A stretch of 64,000 bases of DNA from Ottelia alismoides (Eukaryota; Streptophyta; Magnoliopsida; Alismatales; Hydrocharitaceae), in the NCBI GenBank assembly GCA_037367405.1, contig JAZKJV010004137.1, forward strand, positions 372,001-436,000. Direction: 5' to 3'. The translations under genes and the position numbers were made by a program. Positions 9,381 to 20,389 of this stretch are shown piece after piece. Below the pieces are notes generated by a model. That model was given only the letters and a program-made list of their open reading frames with translations, had not been told where the DNA came from and did not search any database. Each line of letters starts with the position of its first letter. The stretch's first letter is position 1.

Positions 9381-9861
9381 TCATGGTTATGAAGGGAGTT
9401 TAGTTATATGCATTAAATAAGTTGATAATGGCTTTCGTGACTTGTTCTCTACGCTAGCTGGCTTGACCCTAACTCGGCACATACTGAGCGTTATGCTCAT
9501 AACATGTTTTGCTAATTTTTTTCAGGTGAACGTGAGGATTAGATCATTAACGGTTTAAGGTAGACGACACAGTCTTCAAGAAGTAGGATCGGTATAGAAC
9601 TATTGCGGGTTTGCTTTGGAAGGACGTCTTTTATACCCACTGGAATAAGGAAATCGTGGATACGAATTCATCTAGTTTATTATCTTTTCTTTAATTAAGG
9701 AACTCTTGGAAATGTGACCTTATTATGTTTATGGAAAAGTTTTTTTAGTTAGTTCTTTACTGCTCTTATTATGCTATGATTGATGCTATGAGTAACGATC
9801 CCGAGATATCCGTTAACTTCTCGCTTCCGCATATTTTTCGGACGATCGGATTCGTTACAAG

Positions 9862-9873
9862 TGGTATCAGAGC
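9862..9873 (+). promoter_or_regulatory. G1 primer binding site (initiator-Met tRNA)
   Basis: TGGTATCAGAGC two bases after the 5' LTR end, complementary to the 3' end of initiator-Met tRNA. Confidence 0.95.
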
Positions 9874-9974
9874 AGGAGTTCCTCTGGGCATAGGATATCC
9901 GACCAATTCAAGCTTAGGTCCACTAATTTTAGAAATAGACATTTGACCGTAAATTTCACATGACATCATTTCAG

Positions 9975-10772
9975 ATGGCCCCTCGTCGTGGGAATGAGAC
10001 GAACGGAGATCGTGACTCTTCGTCGACCCAGGATATGGCTTTGGACATGCAACGTCAAATGTTAGAATTGATGACCATGATGGCTCAGCAGCAAAAGCAC
10101 GAAGGGCATGGTTCTGGTGGATTGACCCTGAAGACTTTCATTCAGCATGATCCACCTATCTTTAAAGGAGAACATGAGCCGGATAAAGGTGAGCATTGGT
10201 TGAGGGAAATGGAACTTGCCTTTGAGGCAACCGATTGTCCTGAGGAGAAGAAACTGATATTTGGCACTTATCGTCTACGCGACAATGCGAAAGAATGGTG
10301 GACTTCTTGTAAAAGCATACACTTTGTTGATAAAACCACCATCGAATGGAAGGACTTTAAGGAACGTTTCACTGAACGTTACATTCCTCAGCATGTTCGA
10401 GATGCAAAAAGACTAGAATTTATTGAGCTTCGACAAGGGAGTTTATCCGTTGAACAATATGCTTCCAAATTCCAAGTGCTGGAAAAGTACGGAAAAGGAA
10501 TATGCGAAAATGAAAGACATCGTGCTAGGAAATTTGTCGAAGGCTTGAATTCATGTTTGGGCATGAAGGTGCTCACTCGAGGCCATCAGACTTTTTCGGA
10601 TGCAGTTTCAGCGGCGGTGGAGATCGACTCAGCATATAAAAGAATCCAACAACAAGGTGGTGGAAAACGTCCCCATTCTGCCGACAATAAGAAGGGTACG
10701 TACGATAAGGATAAAGGAAAGAAGCCCAGAATCGAGAATGCCACGAAAGATAAGCCAGTATATCCTCTATGA
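9975..10772 (+). CDS. G1 gag, truncated before its zinc knuckle (265 aa)
   Basis: Retrotransposon Gag of gypsy type: MAPRRGNE start, then FIQHDPPIFKGEHEPDKGEHW, the LRDNAKEWW core, WKDFKERFTERYIP and LRQGSLSVEQYASKF. These are the usual landmarks of the capsid domain (about residues 50-210), followed by a basic Lys-rich stretch. I prefer the ATG at 9975 over 9960 because MAPRRG is the common start in this clade. The frame ends at TGA (10770-10772), exactly where the first Cys of the zinc knuckle is expected (next residues PHCDRRHTGECYK). A nonsense change has therefore separated capsid from nucleocapsid. Confidence 0.9.
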   Translation: MAPRRGNETNGDRDSSSTQDMALDMQRQMLELMTMMAQQQKHEGHGSGGLTLKTFIQHDPPIFKGEHEPDKGEHWLREMELAFEATDCPEEKKLIFGTYRLRDNAKEWWTSCKSIHFVDKTTIEWKDFKERFTERYIPQHVRDAKRLEFIELRQGSLSVEQYASKFQVLEKYGKGICENERHRARKFVEGLNSCLGMKVLTRGHQTFSDAVSAAVEIDSAYKRIQQQGGGKRPHSADNKKGTYDKDKGKKPRIENATKDKPVYPL

Positions 10773-11062
10773 CCTCACTGCGATAGAAGGCACACGGGAG
10801 AGTGCTATAAGCTTACAGGAGCTTGCCTGGCTTGCGGACAGAAGGGCGCTTTATTAGAGACTGTCCCGAGAAGAAGGAACATAACTCTAGAGATCAAAAG
10901 AAGCATGTCAAAGGACGGGTATTCGCTCTACCTTCAGGAGAGGAGGAAGATGGACACGCCACAGTGGAAGGTACTCTTTCTATTGCCGATCATTTGAGCT
11001 ATGTTTTATTTGATTCTGGTGCATCGCATTCTTTTATCTCTCATCGATTCGCCAACAAGTAG
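10773..11062 (+). pseudogene. G1 nucleocapsid zinc knuckle and protease, broken
   Basis: Reading on from the gag stop gives HCDRRHTGECYK, then ACLACGQKG and, after a 1-nt shift near 10847, RFIRDCPEKK, so the CCHC knuckle region spans two frames. The aspartic protease active site follows as LFDSGASHSFIS. The frame then hits TAG at 11060-11062 (FANK stop). The downstream VILGMDWL protease motif is in the next open frame. Confidence 0.85.
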
Positions 11063-11098
11063 AATTTTGAGGTTATTGAACTTCCATACACACTTAGT

Positions 11099-12322
11099 GT
11101 GATTTCACCAATGGGTGAACACTCTACGTTGGGAACCTACATGGCTGATGTACTTGTCCTTTTTGAAGGACACAATCTACCAGCCAACTTGATATTACTA
11201 CAGATGAATAACTTTGATGTTATTTTGGGTATGGACTGGCTTTGGGAGCACTATGCAGCCATATATTGCAGACAAAAGAAGGTGGTTTTCAATAAACCAC
11301 ACAAGACAGAATTGGTCATTCGCGGAGACAAAAAGAGAAGTCAGATGATTAAATCTGCTCTAAGAGCACACCGATTGATAGCTACATGGTGCACGACTTA
11401 TTTGGCTAGCATAATAAGTACAAAACCATATATGGTGCAACTTGAGGATTTGGACGTCGTACGAGATTTTTCAGATGTTTTTCCAGATGACCTCCCAGGT
11501 CTTCCGTCTATAAGGGAGATTGACTTCACTATTGACGTATTACCGGGTACTACACCCATCTCTAAGGCATCTTACAGAATGGCTCCTGCTAAATTGGATG
11601 AGCTGAAAAAGCAATTGCAAGAACAATTAGATAAAGGGTTCTTGAGACCAAGTGTTTCTCCTTGGGCTGCTCCTGTCTTATTCGTGAAAAAGGACGGATC
11701 CCTTAGGCTCTGCATTGATTACAGAGCAATGAATAAAGTAACCATAAAGAATAAGTACCCGCTACCTCACATTGATGATTTGTTCGATCAATTGCAGCAA
11801 GCAGCAGTCTTCTCCAAGATTGATCTTCGGTATGGTTACCATCAACTCAAGATTAGAGATGAAGACATATCAAAGACAACATTCAGGACAAGATACGGGC
11901 ACTATGAATTCTTAGTGATGCCTTTTGGCCTCACAAATGCGCTTGCTGCATTTATGGAGTTAATGAATAGGGTATTCCGAGAATACCTAGATAAGTTTGT
12001 GATTGTCTTTGTTGATGATATTTTGGTTTATTCACCAGATATTGAACAACACCGAGTACATCTTCGATTAGTTCTTGAGACATTGCAGCAACACCAGCTT
12101 TATGTTAAATTATCCAAATGTGACTTTTGGCTTCATGAAGTTGCTTTTCTTGGTCATGTCGTATCCAAGAAGGGTATTTCTGTGGACCCCGCAAAGGTGG
12201 AAGCTGTTTTAAATTGGACTCAGCCCAAGAATGTCTCTGAAATCCGCAGTTTTCTAGGACTGGCAGGGTATTACAGGAGATTCATCCAGAATTTTTCTAG
12301 GATCTCCCTACCTCTGACCTGA
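11099..12322 (+). CDS. G1 protease C-terminus and reverse transcriptase (407 aa open frame)
   Basis: Continues the protease frame after the stop at 11060. [13 protein letters not shown] (residues 41-53) ends the protease. The RT runs from about residue 150: [26 protein letters not shown], catalytic Asp242 in [21 protein letters not shown], then FVDDILVY with the catalytic Asp pair at 306-307 (FVDD is the normal gypsy form of YVDD). The frame ends at TGA 12320-12322 just before the RT-RNase H connection. The Met at 11099 is internal. RT catalytic residues are all present. Confidence 0.92.
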   Translation: MISPMGEHSTLGTYMADVLVLFEGHNLPANLILLQMNNFDVILGMDWLWEHYAAIYCRQKKVVFNKPHKTELVIRGDKKRSQMIKSALRAHRLIATWCTTYLASIISTKPYMVQLEDLDVVRDFSDVFPDDLPGLPSIREIDFTIDVLPGTTPISKASYRMAPAKLDELKKQLQEQLDKGFLRPSVSPWAAPVLFVKKDGSLRLCIDYRAMNKVTIKNKYPLPHIDDLFDQLQQAAVFSKIDLRYGYHQLKIRDEDISKTTFRTRYGHYEFLVMPFGLTNALAAFMELMNRVFREYLDKFVIVFVDDILVYSPDIEQHRVHLRLVLETLQQHQLYVKLSKCDFWLHEVAFLGHVVSKKGISVDPAKVEAVLNWTQPKNVSEIRSFLGLAGYYRRFIQNFSRISLPLT

Positions 12323-12694
12323 TTGTTGAGAAAGGATAGAAAGTTTGAATGGTCTCAAAAGTGCGAGCAAAGCTTTCAAGAGTTAAAGGAAAGATTGATG
12401 ATTGCTCCTGTACTCATGCTACCATCTGGTAGCGGTGGATTTGTGATCTACACTGATGCATCAGGCTCCGGTTTGGGATGTGTCCCCATGCAGCATGGAA
12501 AAGTTGTGGCTTACGCATACAGACAGTTGAAGGAAGCTGAAAGAAATTATCCGACACATGATTTAGAGCTTGCAGCAGTAGCTTTTGCACTAAAGATCTG
12601 GCATCATTATTTATATGGAGAGAAATTTGAGGTATTTACTGATCATAAAAGCCTCAAGTATATCTTCTCTCATAAGGAACTAAATTTGAGGTAA
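12323..12694 (+). pseudogene. G1 RNase H
   Basis: Same frame as RT, after a [16 protein letters not shown], then the RNase H start [29 protein letters not shown] and [12 protein letters not shown] carry the acidic active-site residues. It ends at TAA 12692-12694 (NLR stop RCWLEFL), a second nonsense change. Confidence 0.9.
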
Positions 12695-12703
12695 AGGTGT
12701 TGG

Positions 12704-14354
12704 TTGGAGTTTTTATCAGATTATGATCTTTCCATTGACTACCATCCAGGAAAGGCAAATGCAGTTGCCGGTGCTCTAAGTAGGAAATATGAAGGGAAGC
12801 TCGCAAGTATGAAGTTGCAATGGCGGCTAATGAAAGATTACGAGGAATGGAACCCTTTTATTGAAAGAAAGACTAGAGTTCTTATGGCTGGATTGAAAAT
12901 CCACTCATCATTGGTAGAGAAGATTATCTTGGCTCAGAAGGATGATAATGACCTTCAAAGATTGATAATCGCTTCTCAAAAAGAAGGATCTGATTTCTCA
13001 AACGGGATAGATGGAGCATTGAGGTTCCGTAATAGACTGTGGGTTCCTGATAATAGTGAACTAAAGCAAGAAATTCGAAGAGGCTCACAGATCCATGTAT
13101 ATCATTCATCCCGGTACTACAAGAATGTACAAAGACTTACAACGGAAATTTTGGTGGCCTAAGATGAAGAACGACATTGCAAAATTTGTGTCGGTATGTC
13201 TTATTTGTCAGCAAGTAAAGATTGAGCACCAGAAGCCTGCAGGTCCTCTGCAATCACTAGAGATCCCTGAATGTAAATGGGAGCATATCACTATGGATAT
13301 TGTTTGCGGGTTGCCAAAAACAAAGAAGGGGCGCTTTGACACTATTTGGGTGATTGTTGATCGTTTAACGAAGTCGGCACATTTCTTACCCATCAGATTA
13401 GATCAATCTACAAAGAGCCTTGTTGAATTATATGTGAATGAGATAGTGAAATTGCATGGTGTTCCGGTATCGATCGTGTCAGACATAGACACGAGATATA
13501 TCTCCTGATTATGGAAGAGCGCGCAGGATGCTTTGGGTACAAGTTTGAAGTTCAGCACATCATTCCATCCTCAGACTGATGGACAATTTGAAAGAACAAT
13601 CCAGACATTAGAAGATATGTTGAGAGCTTGTGTCCTAGACTTTGCTGGAAATTGGGATAGACATTTGCCTTTGGTTGAATTCGCTTATAATAATAGCTAT
13701 AATGCAAGCATTAAGATGGCTCCTTTTGAAGCATTATACGGCCGACCTTGTAGATCCCCATTGTGTTGGAGCGATGTTGGGGAAAAATACATATTGGGAC
13801 CTGAATTAGTCCAAGTTTGTACGAAGGGTGTGGAGGTGATTCGGAAGAGACTTTTAGTCGCTCAGAGTAGACAAAAGTCTTATGCTGATTATCGAAGGCA
13901 AGAATTGAATTTTGAGATAAGTGACCATGTGTTCTTAAAGATTTCTTCTACCAAGGGAGTAGTACGATTCGGCAAAAAGGGAAAATTGAGTCCTAGATAT
14001 GTGGGACCTTTCGAGATAATAAAGAAAGTGGGAGAAGTAGCATATCAGGTTGCCCTTCCACCTCATTATTCCAAGTTACATGATGTTTTTCATGTATCGA
14101 TGTTAAGGAAGTATAATCCTGATCCATCGCACGTGATCGAGCATGAAGTTCCGGACATTCAGCCAAATCTAACATATGAAGAAAGACCAGTTCGTATCGT
14201 AGACCGTAAAGAGCATCAGTTGCGGCGTCGCATACTTCCGATGGTCAAAGTACTCTGTCAGCACCATCAGAGGGAAGAAGCGACTTGGGAATTAGAGGAT
14301 GAAATGCGCCAACATTATCCACATCTTTTTGGTAAGTCTCTTTTTACAGTATAA
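12704..14354 (+). pseudogene. G1 integrase and C-terminal domain, three frames
   Basis: 12704-13162 holds the end of RNase H ([18 protein letters not shown]) and the tether. A shift near 13075 moves the frame to 13095-13508 with the HHCC zinc domain ([19 protein letters not shown]), WEHITMDIVCGLP (first catalytic Asp) and VSIVSDIDTRYIS (second Asp). After TGA at 13506-13508, frame 13533-14354 has [14 protein letters not shown] (catalytic Glu), [23 protein letters not shown] and [14 protein letters not shown]. It closes with [19 protein letters not shown], a chromodomain-like C-terminus. Integrase inserts the cDNA; this copy is interrupted by two lesions. A polypurine tract (about 14385-14399) follows. 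Confidence 0.9.
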
Positions 14355-14399
14355 ATTTCGAGGACGAAGTTTCCTTAAGGAGGGTAGATTGTAACGAAT

Positions 14400-16559
14400 T
14401 GATATCTTTAAGATAATAATAATAAAGAGCCTAACAAACTCCTTACGTCACTCTTGATAAGATAATGACAAAAAAAAGAGGATAAAATAAACAACAATCT
14501 ATATTCCTATTATCTCTTAATTTCTAAATTATTGTTAAAAACAAAAAAAGTAATTGTGCTTTTAAAAACCCTTGAGGCTCCATCAATCTCACAACATCTT
14601 GCATACACGTGAGAGACGTCTAGAGAGAGAGAGAGAGAGTTCGGCAACAACATTCTTTGTCGCATTGCGAATCCGGCAACGACAACCTTCTCCGTCAACT
14701 TCTCGTTCCGGCGGAATCGGAGCAGAAACGACGTGGTCATTATAGGTGGAATCGCGTCGTCTTTGTCGGTGATTTTTCTTGTGCAAGCAAGGTATGTATC
14801 GAACACATAGGATCGTTAAGTGATGTTTGTGTTAATCCTTGGTTTAGAATTAGGACTTATAGATGTATGTGGTGAACTCTAGGACCCGTACGACACGGTA
14901 ACGCTTTAAGTCGGAGATATATAGTTTTTTCTAAGTATCGTTCATAATAGACATATGCATCCTTACAAGCCACGTTTTGAATTTATGTTTGATATATATA
15001 TATATATATCCATAATAACTTTAATTTTTCACGTGAAACTCCTCCAGTTAAGTAAGGGACATATTAACATCTCTGTCACCGATTGATAATCACCAGAAAT
15101 GTTTGTTTTTTTATAACTCTCGCTTATGGTTTATTTAAATGTTAACGTGAACATTTCTATATTTTCCAAAAAAAAATGTCCTACGGGTAGATCTTAGGAC
15201 ACTGGTGCAATGTTCAAATATGTGTCTTATATGATGTATTTGGACCAAAGTCAGATCATGGATATTAATAGAGATAAAATTGTTATGTCAATTTATCACT
15301 TTATTGTACGTATCCAATCAAACCTATGTAGGACTTTAAAGTAATTTCATGATTTAGATCACCACTAGTAAAGGTTTAACACAATATGCAATGATCCTTA
15401 TAATATTCTACTTACGAAGAAACATGAATCAAACATAGATGACGTTCTGGGGGCACAAACTAAAAGATTTATAGCAACCATAAACGTCATTATTATTATT
15501 GATGGTTTATGATTTCTAGGGATATTTTAAACTGTTATGATTAAGAATAGCAAGTAATTAAATTGGATTATAAGTTTTCAGCACCGAATCGAATTAAGGG
15601 GTTGTAATGGACTAAAGGGTCGACGCCTTCCGGGGGCGTGAGGCAAAAGATAAGTCCTCTACAGTGATAGCTACACTGTCATGTTATGTATTGTTATGAA
15701 CTGTTTGTGCCGGCGGTAAGCCATCAAAGCCATCAAAGCCGCCTAAGAACTAACAATCAAGACCACTCTAAACATGAAAATGTTATGGGCATGTGCAAAT
15801 TACGTTAATATTATGTGCATATATGCAATTATGTTACTGTTATGGACTTATGGGTAAGTTCCGTTAAAGTTAAATGCACGTATGAAACTTATGTTAATGT
15901 TATGGACATATATGCAATTTATGTCAATGGTATGTGCATATTTGTCATTTATGGTAATTTTAAGGATACATGTGCAATTATGTTATTGTTACGTGCATAT
16001 GTGCAATTTATGTGAATATTATGGGCATACATGCAAATATGGTAAAACTTGCGGGTATTTGTGCAAATATGTTATGTGATTCATGGTTATGAAGGGAGTT
16101 TAGTTATATGCATTAAATAAGTTGATAATGGCTTTCGTGACTTGTTCTCTACGCTAGCCGGCTTGACCCTAACTCGGAACATACTGAGCATTATGCTCAT
16201 AACATGTTTTGCTAATTTTTTTCAGGAGAACGTGAGGATTAGATCATTAACGATTTAAGGGAGACGACACAGTCTTCAAAAAGTAGGATCGGTATGGAAC
16301 TATTGCGGGTTTGCTTAGGAAGGATGTCTTTTATGCCCACTGGAATAAGGAAATCGTGGATACGATTTCATCTAGTTTATTATCTTTTCTTTAATTAAGG
16401 AACTCTTGGAAATGTGACCTTATTATGTCTATGGAAAAGTTTTTTTAGTTGGTTCTTTACTGCTCTTATTATGCTATGATTGATGCTATGAATAACGATC
16501 CCGAGATATCCGTTAAGTTCTTGCTTCCACATATTTCTCGGACGATCGGGTTCGTTACA
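14400..16559 (+). repeat. G1 3' LTR
   Basis: 2,160 bp, begins TGTAACGAATTG and ends TTCGTTACA. It lacks the MITE found in the 5' LTR and so shows the pre-insertion state. It carries a GA microsatellite near 14621-14639, a TA run near 14995-15009 and the degenerate tandem array at 15775-16080. No gene is seen. Confidence 0.95.
15775..16080 (+). repeat. Degenerate tandem repeat in G1 3' LTR
   Basis: Same array as at 9060-9380, units of about 30-35 bp rich in ATGTGCAATTATGTTAATG variants. Confidence 0.75.
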
Positions 16560-16564
16560 CGTAT

Positions 16565-17429
16565 GCTAATACAAATTTTATTTTGACACAACTAAAAAAC
16601 CTGGCAACAAGTTCAAGTTCAGATTTTTTTCCAACAAAGATTTAGAGGTAAGGTAATTATGTGAAGGAAACCAAACCTCAATAGATATTAATAAAAGAAG
16701 AAATTTGTCAAAAGCATGAACAATGTTGAAAAATGGATGATGGATACGCAATGTGACATTAATGGGCTCTCCAGCTAACACGGAGGATACCAAATTAGGA
16801 AACAGGTACTGATCGTTTAAAAATATGATGAAAAATCTTGATTCGGAACATACAGATATTCTATAACAAACATATTTTATTTCAAGCCATTGAGTCCTAT
16901 TTTATTTTCCGGGGTAATAGATCGTGGATGTGTATGCACTTATAGGATCCTCCGTAACCTAATGTGGTTCCTTGAACATGAACATAATGATCACCTTTAA
17001 ATAAACAAGACCATTACAGGCATCTTCCTAATAATCGACTTTACCAAAACCCTAACGCAACAAAGATAAATAGGAATTGTGCATTTATTTGTTGCCTCCG
17101 GTTCGCATTAATCACTAATTAAGACATAGGAAGACCTGCAGATCGATAACTCTCCCCCGGGACATTTTTCCGTCTCCATATCATTCCTTATCTTTTTTTA
17201 TGAAGAGAAAATAATAGATATATGAGTCCCTATACGCAAGGCTAACGCATTGAACTGTTCTTGTGTGTCTTTGCTTTGTTATGCACATCTATTATAGGGT
17301 GAAGAAGGTAATCAAGCACCATTGCCATCTCAATCCTTTCAATCCACCGTCCAGTATAGTGTATTACCATAATAGTTTTAGCAATTTCTTAGCACTTTCA
17401 AATCTCAAATATATAAAAAGATTAAAGAA
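16565..17429. other. Unassigned AT-rich single-copy-looking DNA
   Basis: The DNA after the G1 insertion should continue the host palmitoyltransferase locus (upstream side of that minus-strand gene). A 71-codon minus frame at 16578-16793 has no recognisable domain and no clear splice sites. I see no gene, repeat or RNA here. Confidence 0.4.
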
Positions 17430-17530
17430 ATGGTGAAGCCTCCTCCCGCTTTAAGTAGGGTCGGTTACATGGATTCGTGCTTAACTCCATGTTGAAAAAT
17501 CCAACTATTTTTTACGTTGGATGTCGGCTA
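17430..17530 (-). mobile_element. RTE-type LINE 3' tail fragment
   Basis: CTTTAAGTAGGGTCGGTTAC followed by ATGGATTC resembles the complement of the conserved 3' end of plant RTE retroposons (GATCCATGTAGCCGACCCC type), from memory of the family. Only the tail is visible. The call is moderate. Confidence 0.5.
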
Positions 17531-17737
17531 ATAAACCTCAACTATATGGACCTCCAATAAGTTTCATCAACACCGATTTGAGAATATCTCAAAGGTTTTT
17601 CTGGAAAGATAGGTTCTGAAACTGAGCGAATCCATTGCTCCATCAGAATGTGCTTTCCATAAAGGAAAATTTGTGACTAAGGTTTGGCAATTGCAGTCAA
17701 AATTTCAGCATGATGGAAGCCCTCCAAGTAGAAAACC

Positions 17738-18100
17738 ATTATTCTGAAAATAAACTTCCGCAAGGCTTTTGACATTATAAGTCGGGGACTCGTTGACCAA
17801 GCCCTAATCATGTATGATTGGGCGAGAAAATTCCGTTAATGGATCTAAGCAATACTTATAACCCCGGCCATCTCAACGAAGATCAATGGGACCTCGGTGG
17901 GCTTCCTTAAACCTTCATGTAAGATCCATCAAGGTGACCCTCTCTCTCCCACCACTCCTTTTTATCAATTCATTTAACATTCTACATTGTATGTAGAATG
18001 AGTTGAAGATGTATCTAATTCAAGGTTTTTGAGTTTAAACCCTCGAACACCCAAGTTACAAATATGCAATGCACAGATGACCTTGTATTTTTGTTAGAGA
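17738..18100 (+). pseudogene. L1-type LINE reverse transcriptase fragment
   Basis: One frame reads ILKINFRKAFDIISRGLVDQ, two stops, AILITPAISTKINGTSVGFL and IHQGDPLSPTTPFYQFI. These correspond to the L1 RT motifs around the first catalytic Asp (F-KAFD) and QGDPLSP. Near 18063-18098 MQCTDDLVFL stands where the YADD box would be, in another frame. Many stops and a missing middle: an old dead copy. Confidence 0.75.
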
Positions 18101-18401
18101 GATTTAGAAAGGTAATTGGATCTCTTCAATATCTAATTACACTACTCTAATGTTTATTCTCATGTCGCATATTGATGGGACTTCATTGTGTTGGTGGGGC
18201 TATATAGAAAGCCCCATGCCAATTTTAATCTTTGAGAAACTTAATGGAATATTAAGCCATTTGGATCTCTTCTCTTATATTTTCATCATGCTCCTTAAAG
18301 AGTAGGATTCTATGGAAAATCAAGTTTTTCTTTTTTCGGTTTTGCATTTTATCTTTCATATTTTCATATGAATCTTTAACTGATGATTTATACTATTAAA
18401 A

Positions 18402-18780
18402 TTGGGAAACATGTGGTTGAGGCAAGTTTTCAAAGTAATAAAAAATCAATACGGATTCATGTCAAATCGCTCAATTACTGAAGCTATCCACTTGTTGAGG
18501 AGAACATTGGAGATTTATAGAGCTAAAAGAAAGAAACTCTGTATGATTTTTATAGATTTGGACAATGCTTATGATTATGTGGCGTCCCATTGGAGATATT
18601 ATCGAGAGTTTTGGAGGAGAGACAGGTGCATGTCTTATACACTAACCTTATAAAGGATATGCATGACTGGACTTCATCTTGTATAAAAATCCAGTATGGG
18701 AAGACTGATAATTTGGCATCAGCATCTATCTGGAACAAGGTTTTGCTTTAAATCCATACCTTTTTACTTCAATTATAAAC
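18402..18780 (+). pseudogene. RTE-type LINE reverse transcriptase, left part
   Basis: KNQYGFMSNRSITEAIHLLR, then MIFIDLDNAYD (first catalytic Asp), and after a 1-nt shift near 18580 VPLEILSRVLEERQVH, LIKDMHDWTSS and IQYGKTDNL. After another shift the frame GFALNPYLFTSIIN runs up to 18780, where element C1 is inserted. The frame resumes at 21505. The motifs match plant RTE LINE RT. Confidence 0.8.
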
Positions 18781-19107
18781 GGTTAGAAAATAGGAAGCGG
18801 AAGCGAAAACATGGAAAAGATAAAGAAGAATAAGAACGCAGAATTTTACGTGGAACCCTACTCCGTGAGGAGCGGGATGAAACCACGGGAGAAGCCCTCA
18901 AAGGGGTGTGTTATGCATTGCACTTTTCTCATCTGTTACAGGAGGCATGTGGCTCCTTATATAGCCTCCACAGGGCCTCCAAGTCCCACCACTGGACGAT
19001 GTAGGACTAAACAATTGGATGGGGTAAATGGATCTGGTAAATGGATCATGGAGAGATCCATTTACCCATCTCCCTTACATGTGACGCATACATCAAATAC
19101 TCCAACA
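18781..19107 (-). repeat. C1 3' LTR
   Basis: 327 bp. The outer end is GGTTAG where the other copy has TGTTAG, and the inner end is CCAACA. It contains a TTATATAG core (near 18957-18964) with GGCT/AGCC arms. Confidence 0.88.
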
Positions 19108-19278
19108 CTCCCCCTCAAGCTGGAGCATGCAATGCTCAGCTTGGACAAACAGAAAGAAACTCAACTCAACGCTAAAGGACACTACGGACAATATCAACCC
19201 AACACGCACATTGCTGGAGTCGAGGGTGTTGCTTCTCATGACGTGCAGTTGAGGAGGACGAACGGGCTGGAGTGTGAG

Positions 19279-19505
19279 TCTTCTGAATCTCCTCGTCGGA
19301 GAGCATGTGCTCTGAACTGCGCCTGTCAGAATCACTGCAACTGGAAAATGAGTCTCCTCGTCGGAGTACTCTGTCCCGCCACAATAATGTGGGCAACTGC
19401 TCCATCTGTGAAAAGGGCCGAACTGAAAAGGGCCATGGCTGTGCAATCCTCGTCGAAGTCCATGGTCGCTGGAGAATGGAGTCTGAAAAGTCTCCTCGTC
19501 GGAGA
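19279..19505 (-). repeat. Dispersed short hairpin motif in C1 interior
   Basis: The 15-mer TCTCCTCGTCGGAGA (arms TCTCC/GGAGA, loop TCGTC) occurs exactly at 19288-19302 and 19491-19505. A near copy lies at 19353-19367 and a weaker one near 19447. C2 has variants at 49091, 49151 and 49530. In one minus-strand frame these would read SDEET, but the frame is not conserved as a gene. Confidence 0.6.
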
Positions 19506-19977
19506 ACTGGGTCTCTCCCATCTGACTCAGAGAATGGTGCACTGCTCTGGTGTACCTATGATACCACATGAAAATCCTTGCCAGCATGGCATAGGGAATG
19601 GTCCTCTACTATGGAGTCCCTATGGCTCACATGAAAACTCTGGACTACAAAACAAGAATAATGATGGGGATCACGAACAAATGATGGCAACATGTGCTCA
19701 TCTGAAAATTATTGCATCCATGTGTGTGTTTGAAAATGAGTCTCTCTTTGGAGAACTCGAAAAAATGGGCCTCAATACGGAGTGCCTCGAATTTGGACTC
19801 TGACCAATCTGTCGAGTCTGAACAACTGCGCATCACACCTGTGGAATCGGAATCTGAACGTCTAGTTTGAATCTTGCGCATGAAGAATCAGAAAATTTGT
19901 AGAGTCCGAAAAATATGGTTGGTCTTGCAATCTGGACTGAAGAATCTGGATATGGTAGAAGACATGTGACTCTACAC

Positions 19978-20000
19978 AACACTCCCCCTTTCTCCCATAC
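19978..20000 (-). other. Second, internal polypurine-tract-like site in C1
   Basis: CAACACTCCCCCTTTCTCCC on the plus strand mimics the LTR/polypurine boundary (CCAACACTCCCCCTC) about 870 bp inside the element. C2 has the same block near 49855. It could be a second plus-strand primer or the scar of an ancestral 3' end. Confidence 0.45.
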
Positions 20001-20089
20001 TGGTCGGAATGAAGACATCGACAGTTCGGAGAAGACAAAACAAATGGGGAAAAGATGAATAATTCTCGAAAAATTCCTTGTGGCTTTTC

Positions 20090-20280
20090 ATCGTTCTTTT
20101 TTTATAAACCGTCACATTTTTTTAAGCCGTTAACATTTTTTTCAGCTTTTCATCCTTTTTTTAAACTTTAGCGTACGACTTTTTTTAATTTGTACGCACC
20201 CTTTTTTTTCTTCTTTTCTTTTTTTCTTGCATTTTTTTCAATCATTTTTTTAAGAAACCCACAATTTTTTTTACTACCCA
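20090..20280 (-). repeat. T-rich low-complexity tract in C1
   Basis: Repeated runs of 5-9 T on the plus strand (A on the element strand). No gene. Confidence 0.7.
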
Positions 20281-20389
20281 TAGCCCACATGGGCTTTACA
20301 ATTGCAATAACAGGACATATATTTAAAAAAAACATTGAAGGGGGGATCCCCATTAAATGGGAGTCGAGCCTCTACGTACTCCACGCTTA

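Larger units (their letters stand above)
7497..9859 (+). repeat. G1 5' LTR (with MITE insertion)
   Basis: 2,363 bp, that is the 2,160 bp of the 3' LTR plus a 196 bp MITE and its 8 bp target duplication, give or take small indels. It includes a short GA microsatellite near 7720-7735 and a degenerate tandem array (9060-9380). A TATA-like TTTTAAAAACCC lies near 7650. No gene is seen in it. Confidence 0.93.
7497..16559 (+). mobile_element. G1: full-length Ty3/gypsy retrotransposon (Tekay/Del-like), inactivated
   Basis: A 9.06 kb element with LTRs 7497-9859 and 14400-16559, both starting TGTAACGAATTG and ending TTCGTTACA. The TSD is CGTAT (7492-7496, 16560-16564). The order gag, protease, RT, RNase H, integrase is that of Ty3/gypsy. 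The long LTRs, the GAGGACGAAGTTT...AAGGAGGGTAGA 3' end and the C-terminal [11 protein letters not shown] stretch fit the Tekay/Del chromovirus clade; the clade call is inference. Multiple stops and frameshifts break pol. It inserted into an intron of the palmitoyltransferase fragment. Confidence 0.95.

Noticed and set aside
16578..16793. 71-codon minus ORF as a possible first exon of the palmitoyltransferase
   Set aside because: The sequence does not resemble the N-terminal membrane region of that family, and I see no fitting donor site.
18811..19803. 330-codon plus-strand ORF
   Set aside because: It spans the LTR and interior of the minus-strand element C1, has no domain, and C2 does not keep it open.
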